Shown here: positions 23,111 to 32,293 of the stretch, one piece after another
How the letters are laid out: every line of letters starts with the position of its first letter
Position numbering within the stretch: the first letter of the stretch is position 1
NCBI GenBank assembly: GCA_024741835.1
Contig: JAENRP010000088.1
Location: 90,443 to 154,442 of the forward strand
Reading direction: 5' to 3'
Source of the DNA: Diplocarpon mali
Taxonomy: Eukaryota > Ascomycota > Leotiomycetes > Helotiales > Drepanopezizaceae
Length of the DNA stretch: 64,000 nucleotides
Program-made: the position numbers and the translations under genes
The notes under the pieces: generated by a model
Told to the model about the DNA's origin: nothing
Seen by the model: only the letters and a program-made list of their open reading frames with translations
Databases searched by the model: none

Positions 23111-24799
23111 CTATCGCAAAGCTGCCTCGCCATCACCCACGTCAATGAGATGGTCTTTCAGGCCTTTTTTCGTCACATTCAATGCCCGCGCAATCTCTTC
23201 TTCCTCCTCTCTTAGCCTTCCTTTACCAAACTCGAGACCTCTCTTTTGCCGCCGCTTTTCCTCTGCTACGCGTTTTTCGCGGTCCTCTAGTGCCTTTTGT
23301 CTCCTCTCCCGGCCAATCTTTTCTTTTGCCATCTCTTCCGTTTCCTCGCCGTCGATGGAATCCGGCGCAGGAGGCAGTGTCGAGATGTAGCCTTCGACCA
23401 GAGGATCACGCACAGAGGCATCGAGAGAGATATATCGAATATCTGCAAGAATCGCGGGTGGTAGATGTGAATAGAGAGTCGAGTTATTCAGCAAGTGTAG
23501 TGGCTGTGTCTTCAACAAAGCGACCAGATCGGATTTCAGTGTCGGTTGTGGAAGCTTTAAGCGATTGATGTGTTCTCTGTAGAACTTCTCACGATCCTTA
23601 TCCGACATCCCAGAGTCCCGCATTTCAGATTCTTTCTTGTATTTCCGTTTGAACTCGGGCCAGTATAATTTCGGAGTTGCGTGTTTCTGGAGGAAGGCCA
23701 GATATGGGATCCGAGGATCCTTCTTCTCTTCCTTGGCTCGTAGTTCTCTCAGAATCTTAATCTTCTCCCGACTCCATTCTTCCCAAACCTCCTTCCGAGA
23801 TTTCATACTTGTGAGAGCCGTATATCTCAGATCATCAACTAACTTGCCTTCCTCGACAAGCTTCTCCCAGGGACTGTATGGATTGATTCCAAAGTCGTTC
23901 AGCAGGTCCTTGAACAGGGCCGACGAGTCTTCCTCGGTGATTTCCATACCTTCTGCACCCTCCTCCCATTCCTCCATATTCTCGTTGCCATATTCACAAG
24001 GATCCAAGCCGTAGTCCTGACCCATAGCGGCAAGCTGAAACGCGATATCCTCTTCGTTAAACTCGACAGGCTCCTCTGCTACAGGTTCCTCGGTCCGCTG
24101 GCGCTTCGAAGGGTTATTCTCATCTTCCTCCTCATCATCTGTAACTTCAACTTCTTCGTACTCTGAACTATCAGCACCTTCCCCTCCGTCTTTCCCAGGG
24201 TCCCTGTCTGATTCTGGCCGTGCAGGAGCTCCTGGAGCCTCGCCAGAATCCACCGCTTCTCTTGACTTGGCCCATTTCTGTGCTTTTTCCTTGATCCTAT
24301 TCTGGTCGAGAACTAATATGGCGTCCTTCAATTTGTCTGGTATCCGCCAAAAGCTCTGCTCCTTCGCCGTATTATAAACAAAGCGTCTGCCCAGTTTGGT
24401 ATGTACCAGCACCCATGGTTCATAACCAGGTATTGGATATCTGGTTTTTGGCTTGTCTGTCGGTTGAGGTCGAGAGTCCCTAGCTCGATCATGCCCACCC
24501 CTGGCCCCTCTTCCCTGAAAGCCTCCTCTTCCACCTAGGGACTGTAGATGCATCCCATTGCCGAAGGCTGGCCCAGCACTTGGTAGACCTCCAACATTTT
24601 GGTACTGCAAATAGCTCTCCGAGGGATTCGTAGGCGCTGGGGGTATCGGCGCAACTGGCGCTGTGGGTGCTATAGGGCGGGTGTAGGTGGATTGCTTCGT
24701 TACGGCATTATAGTAATATGAATGGCCAGTAGGGGCTTTATGTTCCGTCCAGCCATCTGCTAGGGGCGGCAACGTAGACTTATGCGTCGATTTTAACAT
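23111..24799 (-). CDS. WW/FF-domain pre-mRNA splicing factor (Urn1/Dre4-like)
   Basis: Intronless 562-residue nuclear protein of the Prp40/TCERG1-like class that links spliceosome components to transcription. First WW domain at about residues 15-44 (DGWTEHKAPTGHSYYYN ... YTRP), second WW-like domain at about 124-153 (YEPWVLVHTKLGRRFVYNT ... FWRIP). Then an acidic linker (VEVTDDEEEDENN) and an FF domain near 290-350 (ALFKDLLNDFGINPYSPWEK ... VWEEWSREK), with a second FF-like helical segment after it (YWPEFKRKYKKESEMRDSG). The C-terminus is a charged coiled coil. Compared with yeast Urn1 and fission-yeast Dre4 the order WW then FF agrees. It is divergent from the proteasome gene, with 290 bp between start codons. 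Confidence 0.88.
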   Translation of the reverse strand: MLKSTHKSTLPPLADGWTEHKAPTGHSYYYNAVTKQSTYTRPIAPTAPVAPIPPAPTNPSESYLQYQNVGGLPSAGPAFGNGMHLQSLGGRGGFQGRGARGGHDRARDSRPQPTDKPKTRYPIPGYEPWVLVHTKLGRRFVYNTAKEQSFWRIPDKLKDAILVLDQNRIKEKAQKWAKSREAVDSGEAPGAPARPESDRDPGKDGGEGADSSEYEEVEVTDDEEEDENNPSKRQRTEEPVAEEPVEFNEEDIAFQLAAMGQDYGLDPCEYGNENMEEWEEGAEGMEITEEDSSALFKDLLNDFGINPYSPWEKLVEEGKLVDDLRYTALTSMKSRKEVWEEWSREKIKILRELRAKEEKKDPRIPYLAFLQKHATPKLYWPEFKRKYKKESEMRDSGMSDKDREKFYREHINRLKLPQPTLKSDLVALLKTQPLHLLNNSTLYSHLPPAILADIRYISLDASVRDPLVEGYISTLPPAPDSIDGEETEEMAKEKIGRERRQKALEDREKRVAEEKRRQKRGLEFGKGRLREEEEEIARALNVTKKGLKDHLIDVGDGEAALR

Positions 24800-25089
24800 A
24801 ATGACGCATCGTCGATTTCGGGGAATGACGAATGTGAAGCTGTTGATGAAAAGCTCAGGCGGGTCGTTCTATGAGACTAAAATTATGTGGCGGTGCGACT
24901 TGTGGCGTCAAAGCTGGGCTTTAGCGTGTTTTCGACGCGGCATCCGTCTACCTGAAGGACCAAGCCCGTTACCATCATCAGCCACTCGACGACACTGCTG
25001 TTCGCAATTGAGGATACACATCTCCTCAGTCCTCTTTTTCACAACCTTCCGATTGATAGTTCCGGCAGGTTGAATTTCTAACGGCCATC

Positions 25090-26013
25090 ATGTCGAGAAG
25101 ATACGATTCCAGGGTGAGCTTTAAGCTTCTGACTCTCCAAACATAGCTAACAGTACATGCAGACGACCATTTTCTCCCCAGAAGGGCGGCTCTATCAAGT
25201 CGAATATGCCCTCGAGGCCATCTCTCACGCCGGTACAGCGCTAGGCATATTAGCTAAAGATGGTATTGTGCTGGCTGCAGAACGCAAGGTGACCAGCAAG
25301 CTTCTGGAGCAAGATACGTCTGCAGAAAAGCTCTACATTTTGAACGAGTATGCTCCTCGCCAGCGAGGAGTGTAGCTACAGCTAAGATGGTCCTAGCAAC
25401 ATGATCTGCGCCGTCGCAGGAATGACAGCCGATGCCAACATCCTCATCAACTACGCCCGTCAAGCCGCCCAACGCTACCTTCTCACATACAACGAAGACA
25501 TCCCTTGCGAGCAGCTCGTCCGTCGACTTTGCGATCTCAAGCAGGGCTACACCCAGCACGGTGGTCTGCGCCCTTTCGGTGTCTCGTTCATCTACGCCGG
25601 CTACGACCCCCAACGACAATTCCAACTATACCAGAGCAACCCGAGTGGTAACTACGGCGGATGGAAGGCTACAAGTGTGGGCGCGAACAATGCGAGTGCG
25701 CAGAGTCTATTGAAGCAGGATTACAAAGAAGACTGTGATCTGAAGGAGGCTTGCGGAATGGCTGTCAAGGTCCTCAGCAAGACTATGGACTCTACCAAGC
25801 TGAGCAGCGAGAAGAGTAAGTTGCGCCTTTTCCTTTTACCCGATTTCCTCATGCTTATACTTGATAGTCGAGTTCGCTACGGTAGGAAAGACGAAGGATG
25901 GGAGGATCTACCATCACTTGTGGGGTGCGGATGAGATCACGTCATTACTCAAGGAGCACGATTTGGCAAAAGACGAGAGCGGAACTGATGGAGGAGATCG
26001 CGTTGTCAGCTAA
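25090..26013 (+). CDS. PRE9: 20S proteasome subunit alpha type-4 (alpha3, Pre9)
   Basis: Predicted 257-residue subunit of the outer alpha ring of the 20S proteasome. The N-terminus [20 protein letters not shown] carries the alpha-subunit signature, followed by [17 protein letters not shown] and [17 protein letters not shown]. The block [20 protein letters not shown] and [19 protein letters not shown] is diagnostic of the alpha3 type. Four exons: 25090-25113, 25163-25347, 25397-25815 and 25868-26013, joined in phase ([27 protein letters not shown]). Introns are 49-52 bp. Shares its upstream region with the WW/FF splicing factor. Confidence 0.95.
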
Positions 26014-27960
26014 TCGCCTGATTCTGAATGTATACTAGGGGCTATGGGAAAATACGAGAATACCCTTCTGGCACCAAAGTCTTCTGGACCCCTGGCCTCA
26101 TCTGTTCTGCGCATTGTTTTTGTTCTGCTTTGCTCTTCACGTTTCGTCTTCTCAGTCATCCTATCACTTCGTACTGTGTCTCGAAGTCGCTGCAGCCTCT
26201 TCACACTCAGCCAGGCAGCCTTCTGTCTCAAACAAGTAACCCTAGATTGCATGCCGTCCAATTCCTCAATCTAAATCTCCACCTCCTGACTCCTAGCTCC
26301 AGACAAGAGTAAAGGCCTGCACCCCTGCTTGGATTGTCCAGACGTCAATCCCGGGGGCCAACAGTCTCCCAGCGCATCGCAAAACTGCCGACAGGAAATC
26401 AGCCCAGACTCAATAGCGCGGGTCCAGCCGATCCTCGAGCCACGTGTCATGGCCATTCACGACTGTCGTCTGGTCCTGGATACTCCGCCTGTAGCTTGGA
26501 GAGAGTTTATATTCCGAGGACAGGCATCCTAGATTGGGTGTTATTTGATTCTGTTATTACTCTCATTCTCATTCTAGAGAAAAGCCTCATCCTGGACCAA
26601 GGCAACCCCGGAGCGGCTACAAGAGTCCAGCCTGCGTTGCACACGCGTCGCGCAGGTGAACTCCCAAGCGCAAAGGGGGAAGACGGAGATAGAGATGAAG
26701 ATGAGCGGATAAAAGAGAGGGTGGGAACCAGCCCAGGAGATGTCGCCATGCATATCTCTGAAGTGTATTTATGCTTTCCCCAGGTATTCCATCAGCCTGT
26801 AGCCTGTAGCTTGTAGCTAACATGCGTCCCCAGCTCGATTTTCCTCTACGGGACCCTGAGGTTGTCAGGAAGGTAGAGGGTAGAGTCTTGAAGTAGTTGA
26901 CCATGCTCTCTCTCTTCGGTCCTCCTCTTATCTTCTTGCCATATCCCTGTTCCGCTTCTCTACTTTCTTGAGCTCGTTGATTCCTAACTGTGTTTCTTCC
27001 GCCTAATCGCCGTGTTGGATTATCAAGTTTGATGCCCAAGTTCGTATCCCAAAAACGACTACCGAGCTCGTTCTTTAAATTCAATTCCCAAGCTCAATAA
27101 AAATCCTGAATTTCATCCCTGGGTTGATTCTCATGTTCGTTTCTGAACCTTGAGTCGCCAGCTCGATTCCCGAATTCACTTCCCGAGTTCGCGTCCTGGC
27201 TTCGAGCTCGTTCCGTCTGGTATCGTTTTCCAGGTTCGGTTCGGCACCATCCTTGGCCTCGCCTTCGTCTTCGTCTTCGACTTCACGTGTCTGTCGGGTT
27301 GCTTTCTGCATACCTCTTGCTCCTCCCCCAAGTAGATCTGTAGGACGGGCACTCGGCCGGATGCTCTCCACTACTATCAAGATCTAAGAGCTGTACGCGC
27401 TTGGAATCGTAGGCTCCGATGCCGGCGGCTCCTCGTACTCTTGCCGCTAAGTATGCTTCGGAAGCTGCTGCGTAGAATCCGCCGTGCCCATCGGACCGAT
27501 ATCCATCGATGTAAATTGTCTGTACTAGCACACTCTTCTAATAACGGCTAGCGATTGGGAATTTATCACTTACGGGGTCATGATGCTGTTTGCCGTGGTG
27601 GTATCAAAGCTTGGTGAGTGAGTGGGCTCGCTGGCTGCCGCCGAGCCGAAATGTGCTCCAGATTGATCGCCAACAGCGCAAAAATTCCAAAACACAATGT
27701 CATAACCACGACTGCTCGGGATATGGAGGTATTGAACATTTGTCAATCTTGAGACGTGATCTGAAAAAGTGACGAGTCGAGGTAGCGTGCATGGACAATA
27801 ACAAGAGTGTGGAAGAAAGAGATAAGAAACACGATGGAAACCAATTCAGACTTCGAAGACGAAAATTTCAGGAAACCAACCCACCTAAATGAGGACAATC
27901 AAGTACCATGAAGGCTATATCGTTACAAAAAAAGATGAATTTCGTCGCTGGTCGTCTCAA
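26014..27960. other. Intergenic with degenerate short repeats
   Basis: Nearly 2 kb without a convincing gene between proteasome alpha3 and the PAP2 gene. It contains a degenerate AAGTTCG/GAGCTCG repeat array (see the separate entry) and three copies of TGTAGC near 26797-26816. Confidence 0.5.
27025..27240. repeat. Degenerate AAGTTCG/GAGCTCG-type repeat array
   Basis: Roughly every 18-25 bp a word resembling (C/G)(A/G)AG(T/C)TCG followed by TTCCC or ATTCCC recurs, for example CCCAAGTTCGTATCCC, CCGAGCTCGTTC, CCAGCTCGATTCCC and CCCGAGTTCGCGTCC. Copies have drifted and spacing is irregular, so this looks like an old minisatellite. Confidence 0.5.
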
Positions 27961-29078
27961 CTAACTGTCCTCGTCATCACTCGATTCTACACCTCTCCCT
28001 GGTCTATTAGACTCCTCGTCACCTTTAATCTTCGCAAACCCCTCGCTGAAAGCCGCTTCTCGCGATTGGTACGGCTCGTCACATCTCGCAGAGTGAAGAC
28101 GGGGATAGTATCTCCTGTACGAAAAGTATGCGATTGCCATGCCTAGGATGGAACCGCATGTGACATCGTAGACATCGTGACTGTGTGTATGAGCTTCACC
28201 TCTCGGCTCATTGGGGATGTAGACATACCGATAATCCTCGCACCGGCTGATAGCAATGAGCGCCGCTCCCAGCAGAGGCCCGATGGCAAGTAACGCTTTA
28301 GAAAGATCTGTTCTCGGCCGGAATACATGCATCTGCCCAGCGAAGAAGAGCGCTAGAAAGCCCAGACCACTGAAAGCGAAAGACGAGTGTCCGGAGGGGA
28401 AACTTCGCCAGCCGTCGTGCAGTGTGTGGTGATCTGTCTCTGTACATATATCGACGGTGACGAGGACATCCTTCGGGGTGCCTGGGGCTGGCTTGCACCG
28501 AGCTATGAGATCCGGTCGAGGACGTCCCACGGCATTCTTGATCGAATCTGTGATGAAGAGAGTGAGGAAGATGCTGGCATCCATCAGTAAGAGTAGAGGC
28601 ACGCTTGGCATCTGAAGAAGACCTAATGAGCAGTCCCAGGATCGTCACGTGGAACTTGTGTACCGCCGCCCTCGAAAGGCTCAGCCACAAGACCAAAACA
28701 ATCAACGGCACAATCGCGCCGTAGAAGACGCCCCATCTGACAGGCACCCTCTCGGCCAAGGTATGCGGATATTGGATATTGATGTTGTTTATGAAGAACA
28801 TGCGGTGGAACGGGGTGACGAAGAAGACGAGCTACGGCATTTAGTGACGAGAGCTTCCAATCGCCACCAGAGGGCATACTAAGATATAAGCTGCGAACAA
28901 CAGCGCCAGGCCCAGGTAGTCCGATGCATAAGTCTTCTAAATCCACGCGTAAGTATGTCACTCTGTAGGGAGTCTGACGAAGATATACCTCCCAAAACCG
29001 AGCAATTGATCCGATCCACCCGGCATTCGCAACGAGTCCCGGCCCACCACTAGGAGAGCGCGTATTGCGAGCCATCAT
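27961..29078 (-). CDS. PAP2-family lipid phosphate phosphatase (diacylglycerol-pyrophosphate/phosphatidate phosphatase)
   Basis: Predicted 306-residue membrane enzyme removing phosphate from phosphatidic acid, diacylglycerol pyrophosphate or similar lipids. All three catalytic motifs are present: KNAVGRPRP (K-x6-RP), FPSGHSSF (PSGH) and SRCEDYRHDVYD (SR-x5-H-x3-D). The last one appears only after removing a 48-bp in-phase intron. Hydrophobic segments (VPLIVLVLWLSL, LLAIGPLLGAALIAIS and others) give about six membrane spans, and the tail is acidic. Five exons: 29078-28989, 28936-28880, 28831-28623, 28573-28229 and 28180-27961; joins restore ARFWEKTYASDYLG, AAYILLVFFVTPFHRMFF and GLLISIFLTLFITD. 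The start is the first of two adjacent Met codons. Head to head with MED7, 341 bp apart. Confidence 0.9.
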
Positions 29079-29419
29079 CCAACGGACCGGTGTTTTGATC
29101 AAGGCCACATGCCTCCCGTACAGGAGTGAGGAAAGACGAGGAATCTTGAGGATGTGTTTGTTGAATATTGGAGAGGAAGATAGAGTGCGGATAAGTACAT
29201 AGGAAACGTGGGGACTTGAGTTGACCACGCGACATGTAGAGCGTAGCCTCGCTGACTCAGCATTCGATGCCATTGAAGTCAACTCCACACGACAGGTCAA
29301 CTGCCCAGCGATTGCGGCTCATTACGTCTCGCATCACCCTGCGTTCGAGCCCTGTATACCTGAGATTGCAATACAGCTTCAGCTTCAGCTTCCTACACTC
29401 CCGCCCGGCCAGAAAGACT
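29079..29419. other. Bidirectional promoter between PAP2 gene and MED7
   Basis: 341 bp between divergent start codons. It includes tandem GCTTCA near 29385-29398 just upstream of MED7. No other gene fits. Confidence 0.5.
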
Positions 29420-30247
29420 ATGGACGAACAGCAGCAGCCATCCTCCCTCGCAACAGCCTTTCCACACCCCCCTCCCTTCTGGAGATCATTCTCGCCCGAG
29501 AACCTCTCGCAGATATGCGCCCTCCGCGCCGCCCAAGCGGGCTCTTCCTCGAAGGACCACGATGCCTCCAAAAGCCTCCCTCCGCGACTGTTAGACCTGC
29601 CGCCCGAGCTGCGCAATCTACAGCCCCCCGAACCGCCGGCAGATGGGCACTACAGGTGCTTCGGTGATCCGTTCTGGGTATGTTGCGACCTTTCTGGCAG
29701 CGCCAACCTGAAGAGGCGCCGCGCAAGAAGAGACGGACGTGTGCTGACCAAAACACCACAGCTCGACGCGCCCCTCCCGACCCTCCAAGACCTCTCCATC
29801 TCGCAACTCTACACGCCGCCTTCCACGCCGACCGGCCACGAGCCGCACGCGTCGCGGGCCTTCACGCTCAAGAAGCTGGCCAAGTCGCTGCTGCTTAACT
29901 TCCTCGAGCTCGTCGGCGTCATGGCCATCAACCCCGAGCTGTACGCCGAGAAGGTCGAGGATATCAAGACGCTGTTTGTCAACTTCCACCATCTGCTGAA
30001 CGAGTACCGGCCGCACCAGGCGCGCGAGAGCGTCATCCTGATGATGCAGGATCAGCTGGAGCGCAGCCGGAAGGAGACGAGGGGGATGAGGGAGGTGACG
30101 GAGAGGGTTGAGCGGGTTCTGGAGGGGCTGGCCGTGCTGAAGGGTGGGCTGGGCGACGCAGAAGACGGGGCGAAGGCAGAGGAGAGCGTGGACGAGGAGA
30201 GGAGCGTCTGGGAGGAGCTGGAGAGGCAATTTGCTGTACCGCCATAG
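29420..30247 (+). CDS. MED7: Mediator complex subunit 7
   Basis: Predicted 247-residue subunit of the Mediator middle module, which relays activator signals to RNA polymerase II. Start MDEQQQPSSLATAFPHPPPF, then WRSFSPENL (typical PPPFW..FT.EN start), DLPPELRNLQPPEPP, LPTLQDLSISQLYTPP, LKKLAKSLLLNFLELVGVM, and the helical block DIKTLFVNFHHLLNEYRPHQ with ARESVILMMQDQLE, all characteristic of MED7. Two exons, 29420-29677 and 29762-30247. The 84-bp intron has no stop and is a multiple of three, so the unspliced frame reads through. The longer upstream frame to 29267 is not typical of the family, so I use the Met at 29420. Confidence 0.93.
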   Translation: MDEQQQPSSLATAFPHPPPFWRSFSPENLSQICALRAAQAGSSSKDHDASKSLPPRLLDLPPELRNLQPPEPPADGHYRCFGDPFWVCCDLSGSANLKRRRARRDGRVLTKTPQLDAPLPTLQDLSISQLYTPPSTPTGHEPHASRAFTLKKLAKSLLLNFLELVGVMAINPELYAEKVEDIKTLFVNFHHLLNEYRPHQARESVILMMQDQLERSRKETRGMREVTERVERVLEGLAVLKGGLGDAEDGAKAEESVDEERSVWEELERQFAVPP

Positions 30248-30637
30248 GGAGGTGGCCGGATACCGGGTTGTCGACGCAAACGGGGGGCCCAGATTTCGAG
30301 GCCCAACATGCCACATATAGAGTATCTAGAGCCTCTCCGAAATTCAGAATAGTCTTCTCGCGCAAGACGCGATTTGTAGATGCGTTACTTTCATAGCCAT
30401 CAACTGCAAGCCCATCGGCCGCCTAGCTCCCTTTCAACTGCCAATCGCCACAACCGTGCGGGCAAAAGATAAAGCCTCGAAATCCAACGCACGCGATCCA
30501 TGTTTCCCGGTATCTGTGTCCCTGTGCCTGCCTCCCAGTTGTCAGTTCCCCCCTTCCCCTCTCCCTCTCCCTCTTCACGTGCCGCCCTCCCCTCCTCAAG
30601 CCCCTCCAACCAGCCCAGCGCCCAGTCACCCAGCCCT
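30248..30637. other. Intergenic
   Basis: 3' regions of the converging MED7 and small CaaX-peptide genes. It includes a CT-rich stretch (30535-30600). No gene is seen. Confidence 0.5.
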
Positions 30638-30811
30638 TCACATCACCACGCACGGGATCGGGATGCAGCAGCACTCGTAGCCGTCGCACTCGATGCACCT
30701 CGTCTTGCCGGCGGCGGCGCCCTCGCCCTTGACGAGGCTGCCCACGGTCGAGGCCGCGGCGGAGCCGGGCCCGTTGCGGTTCACGCGGGCGGCGGGGGCG
30801 GAGATGCACAT
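30638..30811 (-). CDS. 57-residue cysteine-rich peptide ending in a CaaX prenylation box
   Basis: Small frame too short for usual gene calling. Start MCISAPAARVNRNGPG, an Ala/Gly-rich middle, then TRCIECDGYECCCIPIPC and the C-terminal tetrapeptide CVVM. The last four residues form a farnesylation-type CaaX box; the Cys triplet a few residues before it could be palmitoylated or bind metal. Seven Cys in 57 residues. A consensus donor (GTGAGT at about 30990 on this strand) and an acceptor following CTGAC (CCCCTATAG at about 30870) suggest an intron in the 5' leader, or an exon adding a His-rich stretch (HTHDHHHYDAPNHSQNPPN) that is in frame with the Met. CVVM also ends known ascomycete lipopeptide pheromones, but the rest does not resemble one I know. 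It could be a short membrane-anchored protein instead. Confidence 0.6.
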   Translation of the reverse strand: MCISAPAARVNRNGPGSAAASTVGSLVKGEGAAAGKTRCIECDGYECCCIPIPCVVM

Positions 30812-32293
30812 GTTTGGAGGGTTCTGGCTGTGGTTTGGTGCGTCGTAGTGATGGTGGTCGTGCGTGTGCTCTATAGGGGATGTCAGCGCGTGGGTTTGCC
30901 GGTTCTCATCTCCGCCCGAGGGGAGCTGAGGAGGCGCGTCACCGTGATGGATGTGGCGGAGCGGAGAGGCGAGGAGGAGAGAAGGAGACTCACAGTACAG
31001 GGTTCTCGTCTTCTCGAGAGATTTTCAAGCTGACGAGGAAGCAGTTCTCGTTTTCGGTGACCTTGCTCGATCTCGGCCTTGTATTTATTTCTCCTCACGC
31101 TCGCCACTCTCATGGTCGTTGAAGAAGTGCACTAGCTGAAACAAGGCTAGCGGTCCCAATGATGTCAGTCTGCATCCCCTCTCGTGCCCCTCCTGGCCTC
31201 GGAAAGAATGGCCATAGTGTGAGCATCGACGAGAACAAGTCACCACGGTGACGTGCCGATGATCAGAAAACCGAACAGCGCAGGTGAAGCAAAAGAGAAT
31301 GCGGAGGGAGGGAGGAAGGCCGCCTGTGCATGTGTGAATGTATGTATGTATGTGTGTATGTATATACATGTACGTATACGTGTACATATACATGTATACA
31401 TCAACACATGTATTAGATATATACATATACATGTACATGTACATTTACGTATACGTGTACATACACATGTACACATCAACACATATATTAGATATATACA
31501 TATATACATATATACATATATACATATATACATATATACATATATACATATATACATATATACATATATACATATATACATATATACACATATACATATA
31601 TACATATATGAACAAATGCTACTCTGACCGTAGGGGCGAGCCCGCTCAGACAACTCAAGGTCCGGCACCATAACCGGGCAGGATGATACCAGTATACATG
31701 GCAAAGACAACGCATTTAGACCATGTAGCGTAGAGAGACTTGTGCTATTGATCGATACTAGAGCTGCTCGCTGTCTGTCTGACGCAGACATATGCGTTCG
31801 GCTATCCTACCAATAGCCTTGGCTGTATACCTCCTCGCAGGTGCCTCTGAACCAGATATGATGTTTGGGTAAAGGATGTTCACAAGGTGATCCTGAGCGC
31901 AAGGAGATAAGGTGCGGTATCATCACGCGTAGTCCCTCTCCGGCCATGTTTCCGTCCAGAGTCACGGCGGCGAGGGCATCACAGAGATCTCGGCGCAAAT
32001 CACAGGATCACGAACGAGATGCTGGGCCGATGCGGTGGGACGGTGATCCTCGATCCTCTCGAGTACCTACCAAAACACCATCCACACGAGTTTCCGTACA
32101 GAGACGCATGTTCGCGGCATCCTGGAGAAGCTATACAGTCATGGATTCGCGGGTCACAGTCCATGCACGAGTGGATCGGCGCAGGAACACCCAGTCTCTC
32201 AGAACCCCATATATTTGAATCTCACAAACCGCTCCAGTCCGTAGACGAGTACTTTATCCATCCAAACGCCCTTGGTGCACGCTCGCCCTATCC
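30812..32293. other. Intergenic with leader of the CaaX-peptide gene and an AT microsatellite
   Basis: Contains the probable upstream exon/intron of the small peptide gene (to about 31100), then the microsatellite block described separately, then about 600 bp with no recognisable feature. Confidence 0.5.
31333..31612. repeat. TA-rich microsatellite with an internal 75-bp duplication and (CATATATA)n
   Basis: Begins with TATG-type units, then two diverged copies of a segment starting TACGTATACGTGTACATA (31371 and 31446, offset 75 bp, each followed by ATCAACACAT and TTAGATATATACATATA). It ends in about eleven units of the 8-mer CATATATA (about 31498-31590). Frames of Ile/Tyr/His repeats across it are artefacts. 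Confidence 0.9.

Noticed and set aside
31240..31791. Tyr/Ile/His repeat protein frames on both strands
   Set aside because: Translation of the TA microsatellite.
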